Assembly (NCBI GenBank): GCA_025024175.1
Contig: QCXZ01000042.1
Coordinates: 13,187,622-13,251,621, forward strand
Origin: Rhyzopertha dominica
Taxonomy: Eukaryota > Arthropoda > Insecta > Coleoptera > Bostrichidae
Direction: 5' to 3'
Length of the DNA: 64,000 nucleotides
Below, in pieces: positions 24,601 through 33,270 of this stretch. Position 1 is the first letter of the stretch; the number at the start of each line of letters is the position of its first letter. Below the pieces are notes generated by a model, which did not search any database, had not been told where the DNA came from, and worked only from the letters and a program-made list of their open reading frames with translations. Both the position numbers and the translations under genes were made by a program.

Positions 24601-25478
24601 TTAAAGGACTACTGTTGTTGGGTATCATTTCTCTCAATTTCTTTATATACTGATCAATAATTTCCTGTTCTTCTTGGGTTGCCTAATTAAAAACAGTTCT
24701 CTCTTATTTCTGGTTTATTTTTGGTAAGAAATTTCTTTCTGTAGCCTCTAGTAACTTTTCTGCTGCTGCTGCATCATTTGCACTGAGAAATTCTAATTCT
24801 TTGCTTCTTAATGTTCACACCTCGACACCATCTTTTATGATGACAGCATATAAATAAATCACTGTGTTAAACGATATGAAATTGATTTTATTAATGGACT
24901 ACCGTCCGCCTGCAGTATTACTAGTACTATAACATATTATTTGAAGTGTGGTCTAGAAAATGTGGCTTTTAAAATAAAAACTGACGTAGTATCCACCTGA
25001 GCTTGTCAACTAACATCAGTGTTGCACTATAAATCATCACTAAAAGCATTAATCATCTAATTGTTGATGCTTCCTGAAGACTGTAAGTTCTTAGCAGAAT
25101 CCTGCTTACATGCGATCAGAATAAGACCAAATTTCAAGCCAAACCACCAAGTTTATAATAAATTATTGAAAGAAATATAAAAATCAAGTACGACTAAGGA
25201 TATTCTTTCTTCCAGTGACCATTCCGAGCTCCTATCCGAGCATCATCAACGATCAATACGAACTCCCCCCAATGGCAAGCGTCAACATGGGCCCCAACTT
25301 AAGACTTCCAAGTGCCAATCGCATCAACAGACAGACAATTGCCAGTGTTCCATCCATGGCTCCTGACATGATCCCGACGATAATCGACGATCATGAACAG
25401 GCCAGCGTGATCACGTCGACATCAGCCGCCAACTTGCCACAGCACTACAGACGTCAGGAGGAAGATCGTAACAATTAG
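15005..25478 (+). CDS. Two-finger GATA transcription factor (GATA4/5/6 class, serpent/GATAe-like), five coding exons
   Basis: Join 15005-15658, 18626-19015, 21616-21741, 23415-23544 and 25216-25478 gives an uninterrupted 520-residue protein (intron phases 0, 0, 0, 1; all GT-AG). It has a Gln/Glu/Ser/Thr-rich N-terminus (1-301), an N-finger with Cys 302, 305, 323 and 326 (C-X2-C-X17-C-X2-C), a C-finger with Cys 358, 361, 379 and 382 of the same spacing, and a basic tail (391-410, ending RKRKPK). The C-finger plus tail binds (A/T)GATA(A/G) sites in the nucleus, while the N-finger typically modulates binding and contacts FOG-type cofactors. NRPPVR after the N-finger differs from the NRPLIK type I associate with pannier/GATA4, so serpent or GATAe is more likely, but I cannot decide between them. 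Serpent orthologues act in blood cell, fat body and endoderm development. All exons are intact and coding order is preserved despite many intronic transposons. Confidence 0.95.
15694..16858 (-). mobile_element. DD34D mariner in GATA intron 1, 5' end missing
   Basis: The 3' terminus is recognisable from a TIR-like sequence beginning TACGAGGCACG next to a TA at 15694-15695, only 36 bp after the exon 1 splice donor. The transposase frame fills the rest. Beyond the start codon there is no second TIR: the sequence passes directly into the middle of an unrelated DD41D transposase at about 16859, so the 5' terminal region was lost by deletion or rearrangement. Confidence 0.8.
15789..16856 (-). pseudogene. 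Mariner (DD34D) transposase with one premature stop
   Basis: The N-terminal HTH half reads from 16856 ([18 protein letters not shown]..., then GRPSVVNDD) to an in-frame TAA at 16541-16539. The same frame then continues through the catalytic half to 15789. Catalytic boxes are TGDETW, HDNARPH and [12 protein letters not shown], with 34 residues between the second and third Asp. Length is close to the usual 345-350 residues. Because only a single stop breaks an otherwise continuous frame, this copy is fairly young. It lies antisense to the GATA gene. Confidence 0.9.
16859..17497 (+). pseudogene. Relic of a DD41D mariner transposase, C-terminal half
   Basis: The plus strand reads [16 protein letters not shown], then [17 protein letters not shown] (first Asp), [15 protein letters not shown] (second Asp), IGRRGAIE and, after a frameshift, [12 protein letters not shown] (third Asp) followed by TGA where Trp is expected. 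A last piece, [13 protein letters not shown], ends at TAA 17495-17497. The start corresponds to codon position ~1139 of the 484-2459 element, and the sequence is clearly related but diverged. The N-terminal third is missing at the junction with the mariner. Confidence 0.8.
17498..18625. other. Remainder of GATA intron 1
   Basis: AT-rich, with short ORFs lacking recognisable domains. It ends in a pyrimidine-rich acceptor, TCTTCCTGCAG, at 18625. Confidence 0.7.
18626..19015 (+). CDS. GATA gene coding exon 2 (N-finger)
   Basis: Encodes 130 residues (219-348) from EYDVSNFPQ to KKPQA, between acceptor CTGCAG and donor GTAAGT (19016). It carries a Gln/Pro/Tyr-rich linker and the complete N-terminal zinc finger (CVNC...LCNAC). 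The exon is distinctly GC-rich compared with its introns. Confidence 0.95.
19016..19518. other. Start of GATA intron 2
   Basis: No gene or complete repeat recognised. It precedes the DDE relic. Confidence 0.6.
19519..20013 (-). pseudogene. Relic of a DDE-superfamily transposase (family A, copy 2)
   Basis: The minus strand reads [20 protein letters not shown] with the first catalytic box as YLDKTWFN (Glu of the usual DET changed to Lys), then WVDN, a stop, and [20 protein letters not shown]. After a gap come [14 protein letters not shown], a third catalytic box FNPIELIWA and an acidic tail [12 protein letters not shown] ending at TAA 19519-19521. The middle catalytic box is deleted. It is the same family as 9758-10190, in opposite orientation, inside GATA intron 2. 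Confidence 0.75.
20014..21615. other. Remainder of GATA intron 2
   Basis: AT-rich and non-coding. It ends in acceptor CCTCCTTTCAG (21615). Confidence 0.7.
21616..21741 (+). CDS. GATA gene coding exon 3 (C-finger)
   Basis: A 42-codon exon (residues 349-390), [10 protein letters not shown] to YFKLHG, containing the whole C-terminal zinc finger CANC...VCNAC. The donor is GTAAGC at 21742. The break after KLHG, just before the basic tail, matches the usual position of the GATA C-finger intron. Confidence 0.95.
21742..22364. other. Start of GATA intron 3
   Basis: Non-coding, with one n base near 21976. No repeat recognised. Confidence 0.6.
22365..22548 (-). pseudogene. C-terminal fragment of a LINE reverse transcriptase ORF
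   Basis: The minus strand reads [18 protein letters not shown] and, after a shift, [23 protein letters not shown] sequence and [15 protein letters not shown]. This order (WFGH-RM, then a basic RRGRP-TW segment) is typical of the end of endonuclease/reverse-transcriptase ORFs of insect non-LTR elements. Only this tail is present. Confidence 0.65.
22550..23223 (-). mobile_element. Truncated Tc1-like transposon
   Basis: The outer end at 23223 reads (minus strand) CACTGCTCAAAAATTGG, a Tc1-like TIR similar to that of the element at 49886. Inside, the minus strand encodes [14 protein letters not shown], then [13 protein letters not shown] and RPGERY, which follow the order of the paired HTH domains of Tc1 transposases. 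The catalytic half is absent, replaced by a LINE fragment at 22548. Several stops show that it is old. Confidence 0.7.
23224..23414. other. End of GATA intron 3
   Basis: Short intronic remainder ending in a T-rich acceptor, TTCTTTTTCATAG (23414). Confidence 0.8.
23415..23544 (+). CDS. GATA gene coding exon 4 (basic tail of the C-finger)
   Basis: Encodes [20 protein letters not shown] and a Ser/His-rich segment (residues 391-433) plus the first base of codon 434. The donor is GTAAGT at 23545 and intron phase is 1. The basic segment completes the DNA-binding unit and supplies the nuclear localisation signal. Confidence 0.95.
24111..24902 (-). repeat. About 2.7 tandem copies of a 290-bp unit in GATA intron 4
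   Basis: Landmarks recur at fixed distance: gcctcta at 24164, 24454 and 24744 (290 bp each). Copies differ by scattered substitutions and a 4-bp gap in the first. On the minus strand each copy keeps an open exon-like stretch of about 30 codons containing [12 protein letters not shown]. Two of the units also contain [19 protein letters not shown]. Stops separate the two segments. I do not recognise the protein. Confidence 0.85.
24903..25215. other. End of GATA intron 4
   Basis: AT-rich and non-coding, ending in acceptor TTTCTTCCAG (25215). Confidence 0.8.
25216..25478 (+). CDS. GATA gene coding exon 5 (C-terminus)
   Basis: The first two bases (TG) complete codon 434 (Met) with the A from exon 4. 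It then encodes 86 residues, [19 protein letters not shown] to RRQEEDRNN, followed by TAG at 25476-25478. The segment is low in charged residues and has no known domain. Confidence 0.92.
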
Positions 25479-25985
25479 GACAACTTTGCCATTCCTTATG
25501 TTAAGAGCAATACTCGAGAAGATGTGTAGCAGATTTTTTTGTCTAGTCGGACCAAGCAACTTTATTGTCTTTATTGTAGTCATTTTGTAATTTTCTACTT
25601 GAATTTATGTAGAGATTTGGTATCCTGGCATTCTGAGTATTGAGTTCGAATATCCAACTGCTCAGGTTTTAACCACGTGTGGACTTCCTCTTATGCCCAA
25701 GGCTTGCAGGAATTTTTAAGCAGAACAGGTGAACGTGTTCCAGGTGCAGCATTGTACCTGAGACATCGCTCAATAGGTGTCGCACAGCTTGATTTTTAGT
25801 TTTGTACTGTCTGTTTTATCAATTGTATTTATTTATTTTGCGCAAAGCGTGTGTTACTTACCTAACGTTTTTAAATATTTAAAAGTTTGTCTGTATTTTG
25901 AGTATGTACCTACTTAATTGAAATGTTTATAAAACGAGTATATGAATAAATGTATATGATATATAGATACTTATTTTGTGGAGTC
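25479..25985 (+). other. 3' UTR of the GATA gene
   Basis: Non-coding sequence after the stop codon. A canonical AATAAA at 25945-25950 predicts cleavage near 25965-25980, immediately before the inverted repeat of the Penelope-like element. Confidence 0.7.
25945..25950 (+). promoter_or_regulatory. Poly(A) signal AATAAA of the GATA gene
   Basis: An exact hexamer about 470 bp after the stop codon, in a T-rich context. No better-placed signal is seen before the mobile element. Confidence 0.6.
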
Positions 25986-25992
25986 CTTTTTG

Positions 25993-26091
25993 TTATTGCT
26001 CGTTTTTAATTTTGTAGGTTTAGGCTGCTAATAATTATATTAAATTAAATAAGTTTTGTTTTTTATAACATCTCGCTCTTTATTTCGATCT
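25993..26091 (+). repeat. Left inverted-repeat arm of the PLE
   Basis: It contains TTTTGTAGGTTTAGGCTGCT and an AT-rich core. Its reverse complement matches 27544-27641 at about 90 percent. Confidence 0.85.
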
Positions 26092-26132
26092 ACCTTCACA
26101 ATTTTTTTTATATTATAATCGATAAATCCAAC

Positions 26133-27214
26133 ATGACATTAATTATGGACACGAAATCATATGAACAAAAATGCATAGAATCTAGCAAAACACTTAAACA
26201 GTACCTTAAAAAACATATTAAAAAGACCAACTGTATATTAAAAGCTAATTTGAATTTAAAAACAAAATTTCCAATATTTATATTCCATAATTTCCGCAAT
26301 TTCTCTTTAAACTACCATACCAATAACATTGATAGAAACCTATTATCGCAAAGAATTGGCAGGAATTAAAACAATGTATAAATATCCCGAAAAGCATTAA
26401 ACTTCACATTATTTACAAATCATTTTCAATTTAAAAACAACTCCTATAAACAAATAGATGGAGTAGCCATGAGATCCCCCATCTCAAGCAGCATAGCACA
26501 CTGATAATGGCAGATTTGGAAACAACAGTAACGAACGAAGTAAATTACATAAAGTTATATACAAGGTATGTAGATATGTTTTTAATACTACCAGAAGACA
26601 AAAAGAATGAAATTTTAAATATATTTAATAGCTATCAACTAAAATAACAGTTTACCATAGAGACAGAGAAAAACAACAAAATTAACCATCTTGATCTTAC
26701 ACTTATTAAGAAGAATAACAAAATTATCACATAGTGGTACCCAAAACCAATAGCACCAGGAAGATTTCTAAATTATCAGTCTAATCACCCCTATAAACAA
26801 AAACTAGCCATCTTGAATAATACAACAGACCTAGTAATAAAATTAACTAGTGGTCCAGAAATTAATAATGAAAGTTTACATACAATAACTAAAATACTAA
26901 AAAATAACATTTACACCGCTAAACCAATACAAAACTCCATAAAACAACAAACAGGAATAAATACAAATATAGTATACATAACCATAACATACATTTCACC
27001 TCTTACACAAAAAATTAAAAACATACTGAAACCATACAATATACAAACTTCATATAAACCTATAAACACAACTAAACAGTTCTACACACCATTAAAAACT
27101 AAAACATACAGAATATACAGTATACAATGTAATAAATACAACAAACAATATACAGGAAAATACCTAAAAAACAGGATACAACAACATAAAAATACAACTA
27201 CACTACTTCGATAA
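26133..27214 (+). pseudogene. PLE reverse transcriptase and GIY-YIG endonuclease, frame-broken
   Basis: In order, the plus strand shows YKQIDGVAMRSPISSSIADL (the GSP motif region, about 26450-26500), LYTRYVDMFLILPED (about 26556-26600, where the catalytic YVDD reads YVDM), LDLTLIKK, a WYPKPIAPGRFLNYQSNHP block (about 26740-26790), then SYKPINTTKQFYTPLKTKT and a GIY-YIG-like segment, YRIYSIQCNKYNKQYTG (about 27105-27160). Stops at several positions and the lost catalytic Asp make it inactive. The sequence is extremely AT-rich. Confidence 0.8.
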
Positions 27215-27543
27215 CACCAAAATTATTGCTACAAAACACATAAACATAAAAGACAATTTTTGGAAATGGGACATATGTACGAAAAACATANGCAAATGTG
27301 CAAACGACAGGACATACATATAAGGACTGAGTAATACCTACAACACTATAATTTAGACACAAAGAACACACATATAAACACTATAACACAAACACTCGTA
27401 TTTTAACTTTTGCTATTCAAATTTCTTGCGATGGAACTAACTTTAAGCTACATTTTTTATATTAATATCAAAATTATAAATGTCACATTAATTTAAGGTC
27501 AGTTTGTCAATTATTATAATATAAAAAGTTTAATATTTGGAAA

Positions 27544-27641
27544 AGATCTAAATAAAGACCGACAGGTTAAAGAAACAAAACTTATTTAATTTAATATAAT
27601 TATTAGGAGCCTAAACCTACAAAAATAAACACGAGCAATAA
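27544..27641 (-). repeat. Right inverted-repeat arm of the PLE
   Basis: Inverted copy of 25993-26091, ending in CGAGCAATAA. Confidence 0.85.
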
Positions 27642-30600
27642 ATGTATAGGTCTAAAGAACAGATTGCTTTTGTCTTCGATGTGCTCAAGATGGCTTTGTT
27701 GTGAATTAAAAGCAGCGACTTCGTATAAAACAAAGTACAGAAACAGTTAAAAACTAATTAGCTACACCTTATGAAGAAATGACGCCAAATTCATCGAACG
27801 AACCATCGTTTTTGTCGTAGATAGCATCATTTTACTCAGTCTAGTTTACTAATTGAAAATTTTTCATTAAATTTAGTAATAAGTATTTAGAGCTACAAAG
27901 CAAAATGTAGTAGAGAAGTTATTATTAACAAAACGTTTTGTATGCTCTTGGGCATGATATTTCATGTAATATTAGAGAATTGCATTTTCAATATATTTTC
28001 AGCTTCAGTGTTCTTTGTATTGTTATGGATAATTTGAGATATATAATATAACCAGTGGTGTGTATTTGAACATGATGAGGAACATTATGTCCAAATTTTG
28101 TGATAATTTGCTATTAAATATCATAATAATAGTATTTATTGAAGCTGATATCAGGCTTTACAAAATCGAGAAAAAAACCGCAATATATACACCGTGAGTA
28201 ATGAGTAATGATCTATAAACAAAAAAGTACAATGATTATTACAAACTCGAACACACCATTTAAGTATTTGTATTTGTCATAGTAGATAGCAGCTTCAATC
28301 GTCTCAAAATAAATCTGTTTTTTAGCCTTAGGTTGCATGTTTCATCAGTTTTTCGAATAATTTGCAAATACCCGTTATTTGGAATTTTATGTGTTACTTT
28401 GTCAACTCTCTGTATAATCTATCTAAGATCCGGAGAGATATATTTATGTACAATATTACAAACTGTCTAACCTAATTCATTTCCGAACATCTTCTCACTT
28501 GACGATCCCCTCGCTATGATTTTCCGAAAGCATCCATAAATCAAGGCAGCAAGGTCCGTGGGCTCGCGGTATAGCGGCGAGTTCCCGGAATCGGACCAGA
28601 CCAACCCGTTCTGCTGGCACTCCAGCTAATGTGCCTGTTTCAGTGTCTTTGGCTCCTGAATTCTCGGAAAAGGAAATTGCAGAATTTTGTACCCGGAGTC
28701 GTAACAAGATTCATCTCGTTCAAGAGATGGACCCTGATGGCTAATTAAAAAAGGAATGGATTAGTGGGATCAAACGATAGGAACGAAGATTTTGTCCTAA
28801 TTATGGATTCTATAGTTACTGATAAACATACTTTTTTAGCAATAAATACCGGCAATTTCTTACAGTAAGTGGAAGCACTGTATTCATTTTGATTAAAATT
28901 TTTTTTAATTCAACATAGTTTCTTTCTTTAACACTTTACCACTGCGTCAAAGCAAGACCAGCATTCAAAATAATCAAACAAAAACATACTATACTAACTA
29001 TTCCTAGAATGCGTAATCCTTGTTTTTGACAACCTAAACAGAAATAGTAATTCTAGTTCTCTAACCAATAAAGCTTCAGCAAATGCTTGAATAATATCAC
29101 ATTTATTATGGTATATTGATAATTATTTTAGTAAACAGTAGGCTTCCAAAAATAGTGTTGTAGTAATATATCATTCCAAATGCTTGTCAAAACAAAAGTA
29201 TCCGTCATTACTATGGTTCCACTAGAATTTGCGTGGTGGAGAAATGAAATGCAACCCAATTATTCGCAACCATCTAACCTAACCAATTTCTGGTTTAGAT
29301 TCCTCTGATTTGAGCTGGTATATCTTCGAATTTTCATAGAAAGCCAACATATGTAACACCATTATCTGTCATTTTCTAGTTCTTTCATTCAAGAGTACTA
29401 GTTTTTAGGAAAGTAAAAAAGAAAACAAAGGAGTTTGTGTTGAGACTTTCTCCGTTGAGCAAGCCAAACATAAAGGGACCCGAAAGCTGCCCAACACATA
29501 ACTGTCTTAATTGAAGAACAGTCTAAAATCTCTAAATATACAGGATGTCCAATTCAGTTAGAAGTGACTTAGAATTATATCAGAAGTAGTCGGTAACTCA
29601 CTAAATATTCTAGACCATATACATATATCTAAAACCAGCTGGTCCAGAGACATCTTCTTTCAGTAGGTTCAAATTCAGTAAGCACTGAAAAATAATATTT
29701 GGCTTTCAGAAAGAGCTATTGATGTACAATTTATCGGTACCATTGCAAATTGTTAAATCTCTACGTGGTAGTCATAGTTACATTTAGTCAACTTTGAACT
29801 CAAGTGTCTTTCTTATATCAGATAGAACCATACTATGTATATTCTATAAATACGATGCAACATTCTGCATACATTAGGTATTTCTTTTCCTATACTTATT
29901 GTGGCAGGCGGATAAACTATCTTTTAACGAAAAAGAATCCGTTGGAGTTAAATCTGGAGAGCGCGCAGGGCAATTCTTGCCATCCATTTTCCATCAGACA
30001 CTTTTTTAAATTTCTTCAATAGCATCTCCACTGAGGAAGTCGCAGCAGTTGCTTTGTTTGTTGGCAAATTGTCAAAAGCTTCTTCATTGTTTAAAATTGC
30101 TTCGTACCAGTAGTGGTTGTATTCCTCGTAAATATGCAGACACAGAGTATTATCATTACATTGTCAGCGATCCTGAAAATCACACGCTACCTTGTTTCAA
30201 TGACTATTTTCGTTAGCGTAGTAGGGACTCATTCGTCTATCATAAACCTCATTTATAGAAAATTTTGGTTCACCATCGCTCCTAGTAATATTATACAAAA
30301 AGAAATATTCTTGTTTTTTCTTGGTGTCATAAACTTGCAAAGTTCACAAAATGCACAAAATCTGCGAATTTCAAGCCCTGAAGATATAGTGAGCAGTTAA
30401 CTTCCAAGCGGATGTCATCCTTTTTCACAAGAATCAAGATATGTCTGGAAGAGTTGATTTTAGATGTAGATCACCTGGAACAAACAATAAAAATGGACTA
30501 GAGAGAAGAAGCGGGAATTGACACCATAATAAATTTAGCTCATTATCTACTTCTGTTATATCTTGAGGTTGATTGTTTTACCCCATAATTGTATCACAAA

Positions 30601-32959
30601 TATCTGCTTCAAAGCATTCGTTCATCAAAAGTGTGCTGATTTTAAGTCGAATATTTCACACTTAATAACACTATGATTAATATTGAATTGACAGCACACA
30701 AGTACCCGTCAAATTTGTTTCTGAGATGTCGATATATGACTGTTCAGTTCTCTATGTCATGTCAATGAGACAAAACCAATTCATGTACGTAGAACTTTCA
30801 AATAGAGTAATAATTAGCTGAATATTTTTTAAAATGGGAGATCTATACTTAATCCACTATGTCAGTTCCTCATCGGTTTCAAATATTTCTAGATTGACTA
30901 GTAAGTACTCAAAAGGCTTACAAATGTACGTGCATGTTAATTATTTCTATTGAATATTCATTTCTGAGAAAATAAAACATGCTCTTACATGTTTTCTATT
31001 ATCAGCGTCAATGAAAATCTATTTTGAAGGTTGCTCAAACCTTTTGTATATACTTGTTACTAAAGATAAAGCTTGGATTCTCGATTATTGAGTATACTAT
31101 CCACTAGGGCTACTTTGTGACTGTTTGTATTACTATGTCAATCGTAGCTAACTCCAACTACTTCCGTAATGGTGATCTACGTACCTCCCACCACTAAAAA
31201 CACGTGTGTTAACGAAGAAAAACGTTTTTTTGTTATCGACTCACAGCAGATATTTATTCTTCAATACTTCGAAGCCAGTGGGAGATATTGAACATTACCT
31301 GCTCTGATTTTTAATGAGTAAGGATTGGTGCAAAAAAGTAAACAATCCGGGGCTACTTACGATACAAATAAAGCGTTTCGGAATAGGCCCTGAAGTTTTA
31401 ACAAAAACTAAACTTAATTTCAAAATAATATTTCGGCATCTTTTTCAGGTGTACAAAAAGAAAGATTGGTGTTTGCAACTGGAAAAATTACAGAGAAGAA
31501 AAATTACAACAGGTACTTGCAGAAATAAACTAGAAATAAAAAGATATCCTTCATAAATTACGAAGTGAAAATTATAAGAAACCACGAGAAAAATCACAGA
31601 TAATAACGGGTTTTTTATCGACCAAAAAAGGCGTTTGTAACACTTGTCTACGTTTGGATTTTCAGTAACCGTTTTTGACCTTAGATATGTTTTATTTTCA
31701 ACAACATGGTAGAAATTTCAAATGTTTTAAACTTTGTCAGAAATGAATTGGTGAAATCATTTCTTAAACAACATACACAGTTATCCCCAAGATTTGCTCA
31801 AAATATTTGTGATCTTCTAGCTGCAACTGACATTTACAACTTCTTTGATAGTTTAAGAGTTAAATTACAAGAAATTTTGTCATGTAGTGTTTGGAATTAT
31901 AACGTAATATACCTGGTGGTACACCGGGCCTAAAATAAGCCAAAGGGAAGGGATCTTTTCTCTATAACCAAGCAAACAACTAAGTTCCGGACGCATAAGG
32001 AGTGCATTAACAACCTATACTTTCTTAATCACTATGTGGAAATGCAGATGGAAAACTTGTGCCGACACTAACCTTATACTAATGCACAATATAATCGAAC
32101 AAATTCTGGCTGGTTCAACTACCAAATCTTTGGAGACTGCGATTCATAAATCTACTGCTTCCCCTTATTAAACGTCAAGAAGGATAGGAATAGAATAATG
32201 TACCACACATCATGGGAAAAATTCTATCGATTTTGAAGAAGTTTGCAATGAGAACGCAGCTAACAGGATTACTATAGTCAGATGAAAACAAAAACTAGAC
32301 CACAAGTACCAAAAGCCAGAAACAATATTTGCAGTTTTGTTGTTATAATTTTTAAGGAGCTTATGTTCCAGAAAAAATTCTGAAAGAGGTACTTATGTTA
32401 GCATAACGTTGACCTGTGGAAAACAGTAAAACTGGTCCAAATATAAAGACGAAATATCGTACAGTAACAGGAAAAAGCCTGCTGCATAGTATTGAAAAAG
32501 CTCTTCTGAATTGAATCTATATTTATGTTCATTTTTTTGTGATTTAAAGAATATTGTAACGCAATAGCAGATATTTTGGCATTTACTCTGGTATATATTT
32601 TGTTTCATCTCAAGAAATAATTTTAATTTCTAGGAATACTCTTTTTTGTAAGGCAATCCTCCTTACTAAACTGACTGAAAACTTGTAAAATTTTTCAGAT
32701 TTATAGCCATTAAACTGTCGTTTTCTTGCAAGATTAAAATAGGATTAGCAGCTTCCACAAATAACAAAATCCTCACTTTATGGCTCTAATTACCGAGCTG
32801 CGAGCACCTTTTACCTTTATATTTTAAGTAACAAACAAAATTTTACATAAGGAAAAGTAGCTTCTTTTTTATTTTGAGTGTAACATGTAGGCAATCTTAT
32901 ATCTCTCAAACCTTTTATTATAGATTATGTTTAATCCCTCATAATCTTATACATTTCAG
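27642..32959. other. AT-rich intergenic stretch with one coding-like island
   Basis: Mostly AT-rich with random short ORFs. At 28495-28740 composition becomes balanced and both strands stay open for 40-70 codons (plus-strand pieces SGEFPESDQTNPF and SEKEIAEFCTRSRNKIHLV), suggesting a fragment of an unknown exon or processed pseudogene. At about 29900-30000 the minus strand has an isolated ARSPDLTPTD, reminiscent of a mariner third catalytic box, too little to call. Confidence 0.4.
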
Positions 32960-33270
32960 CTTGGCATATGTATAAAATGCCTCATCCAAAGGCAGGCGTC
33001 TCGCCAGGTGAAGGCGTGGTCTCACCTGGCGTGTCCAATCGTGGCACGGGCGTCTTTTTTTTCACGTTTCGATCGAAACCGGGTTTATATTTATGGGTCT
33101 TTTAACGTACAGGGTACCTGGCGCCACGGCGATGCTTAAGGCTGACAGCGGGCAGGCCGCCCTAATGTGCCTCTCCTAATTTACGCTGCTACGGCTCTCT
33201 TTCTTTTTGTTCCTAGCGTATGCATAATACGCGGTCTTGCATCAATTAGTTCGGGGTTGAGGGATGGGAG
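32960..33270. promoter_or_regulatory. GC-rich conserved-element-like island with an E-box inverted repeat
   Basis: A sharply bounded island of higher GC content has no ORF and contains a perfect 10-bp inverted repeat (33002-33011 and 33022-33031) in which each arm holds a CAGGTG/CACCTG E-box, plus the palindrome TTCGATCGAA nearby. It looks like an enhancer. CAGGTG is the class of E-box bound by Snail/Scratch-type zinc fingers and some bHLH dimers. Confidence 0.4.
33002..33031. repeat. Perfect 10-10-10 inverted repeat with paired E-boxes
   Basis: CGCCAGGTGA, a 10-bp spacer, then TCACCTGGCG. The arms match with no mismatch. Confidence 0.9.

Larger units (their letters stand above)
25993..27641 (+). 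mobile_element. Penelope-like element (PLE) bounded by ~98-bp inverted repeats
   Basis: Arms 25993-26091 and 27544-27641 are inverted copies with roughly ten differences. The DNA between them encodes a decayed reverse transcriptase and a GIY-YIG endonuclease in the order typical of Penelope-like elements. PLEs are known to carry terminal repeats in direct or inverted arrangement. The copy starts about 45 bp beyond the GATA poly(A) signal. One n base lies near 27291. Confidence 0.75.

Noticed and set aside
25620..25690. tRNA-like B-box word GTTCGAATATCC
   Set aside because: No matching A-box at the right distance and no cloverleaf could be drawn.
29890..30400. Possible minus-strand mariner relic (ARSPDLTPTD)
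   Set aside because: Only one ten-residue motif matches; the upstream frame does not align with catalytic boxes one and two.
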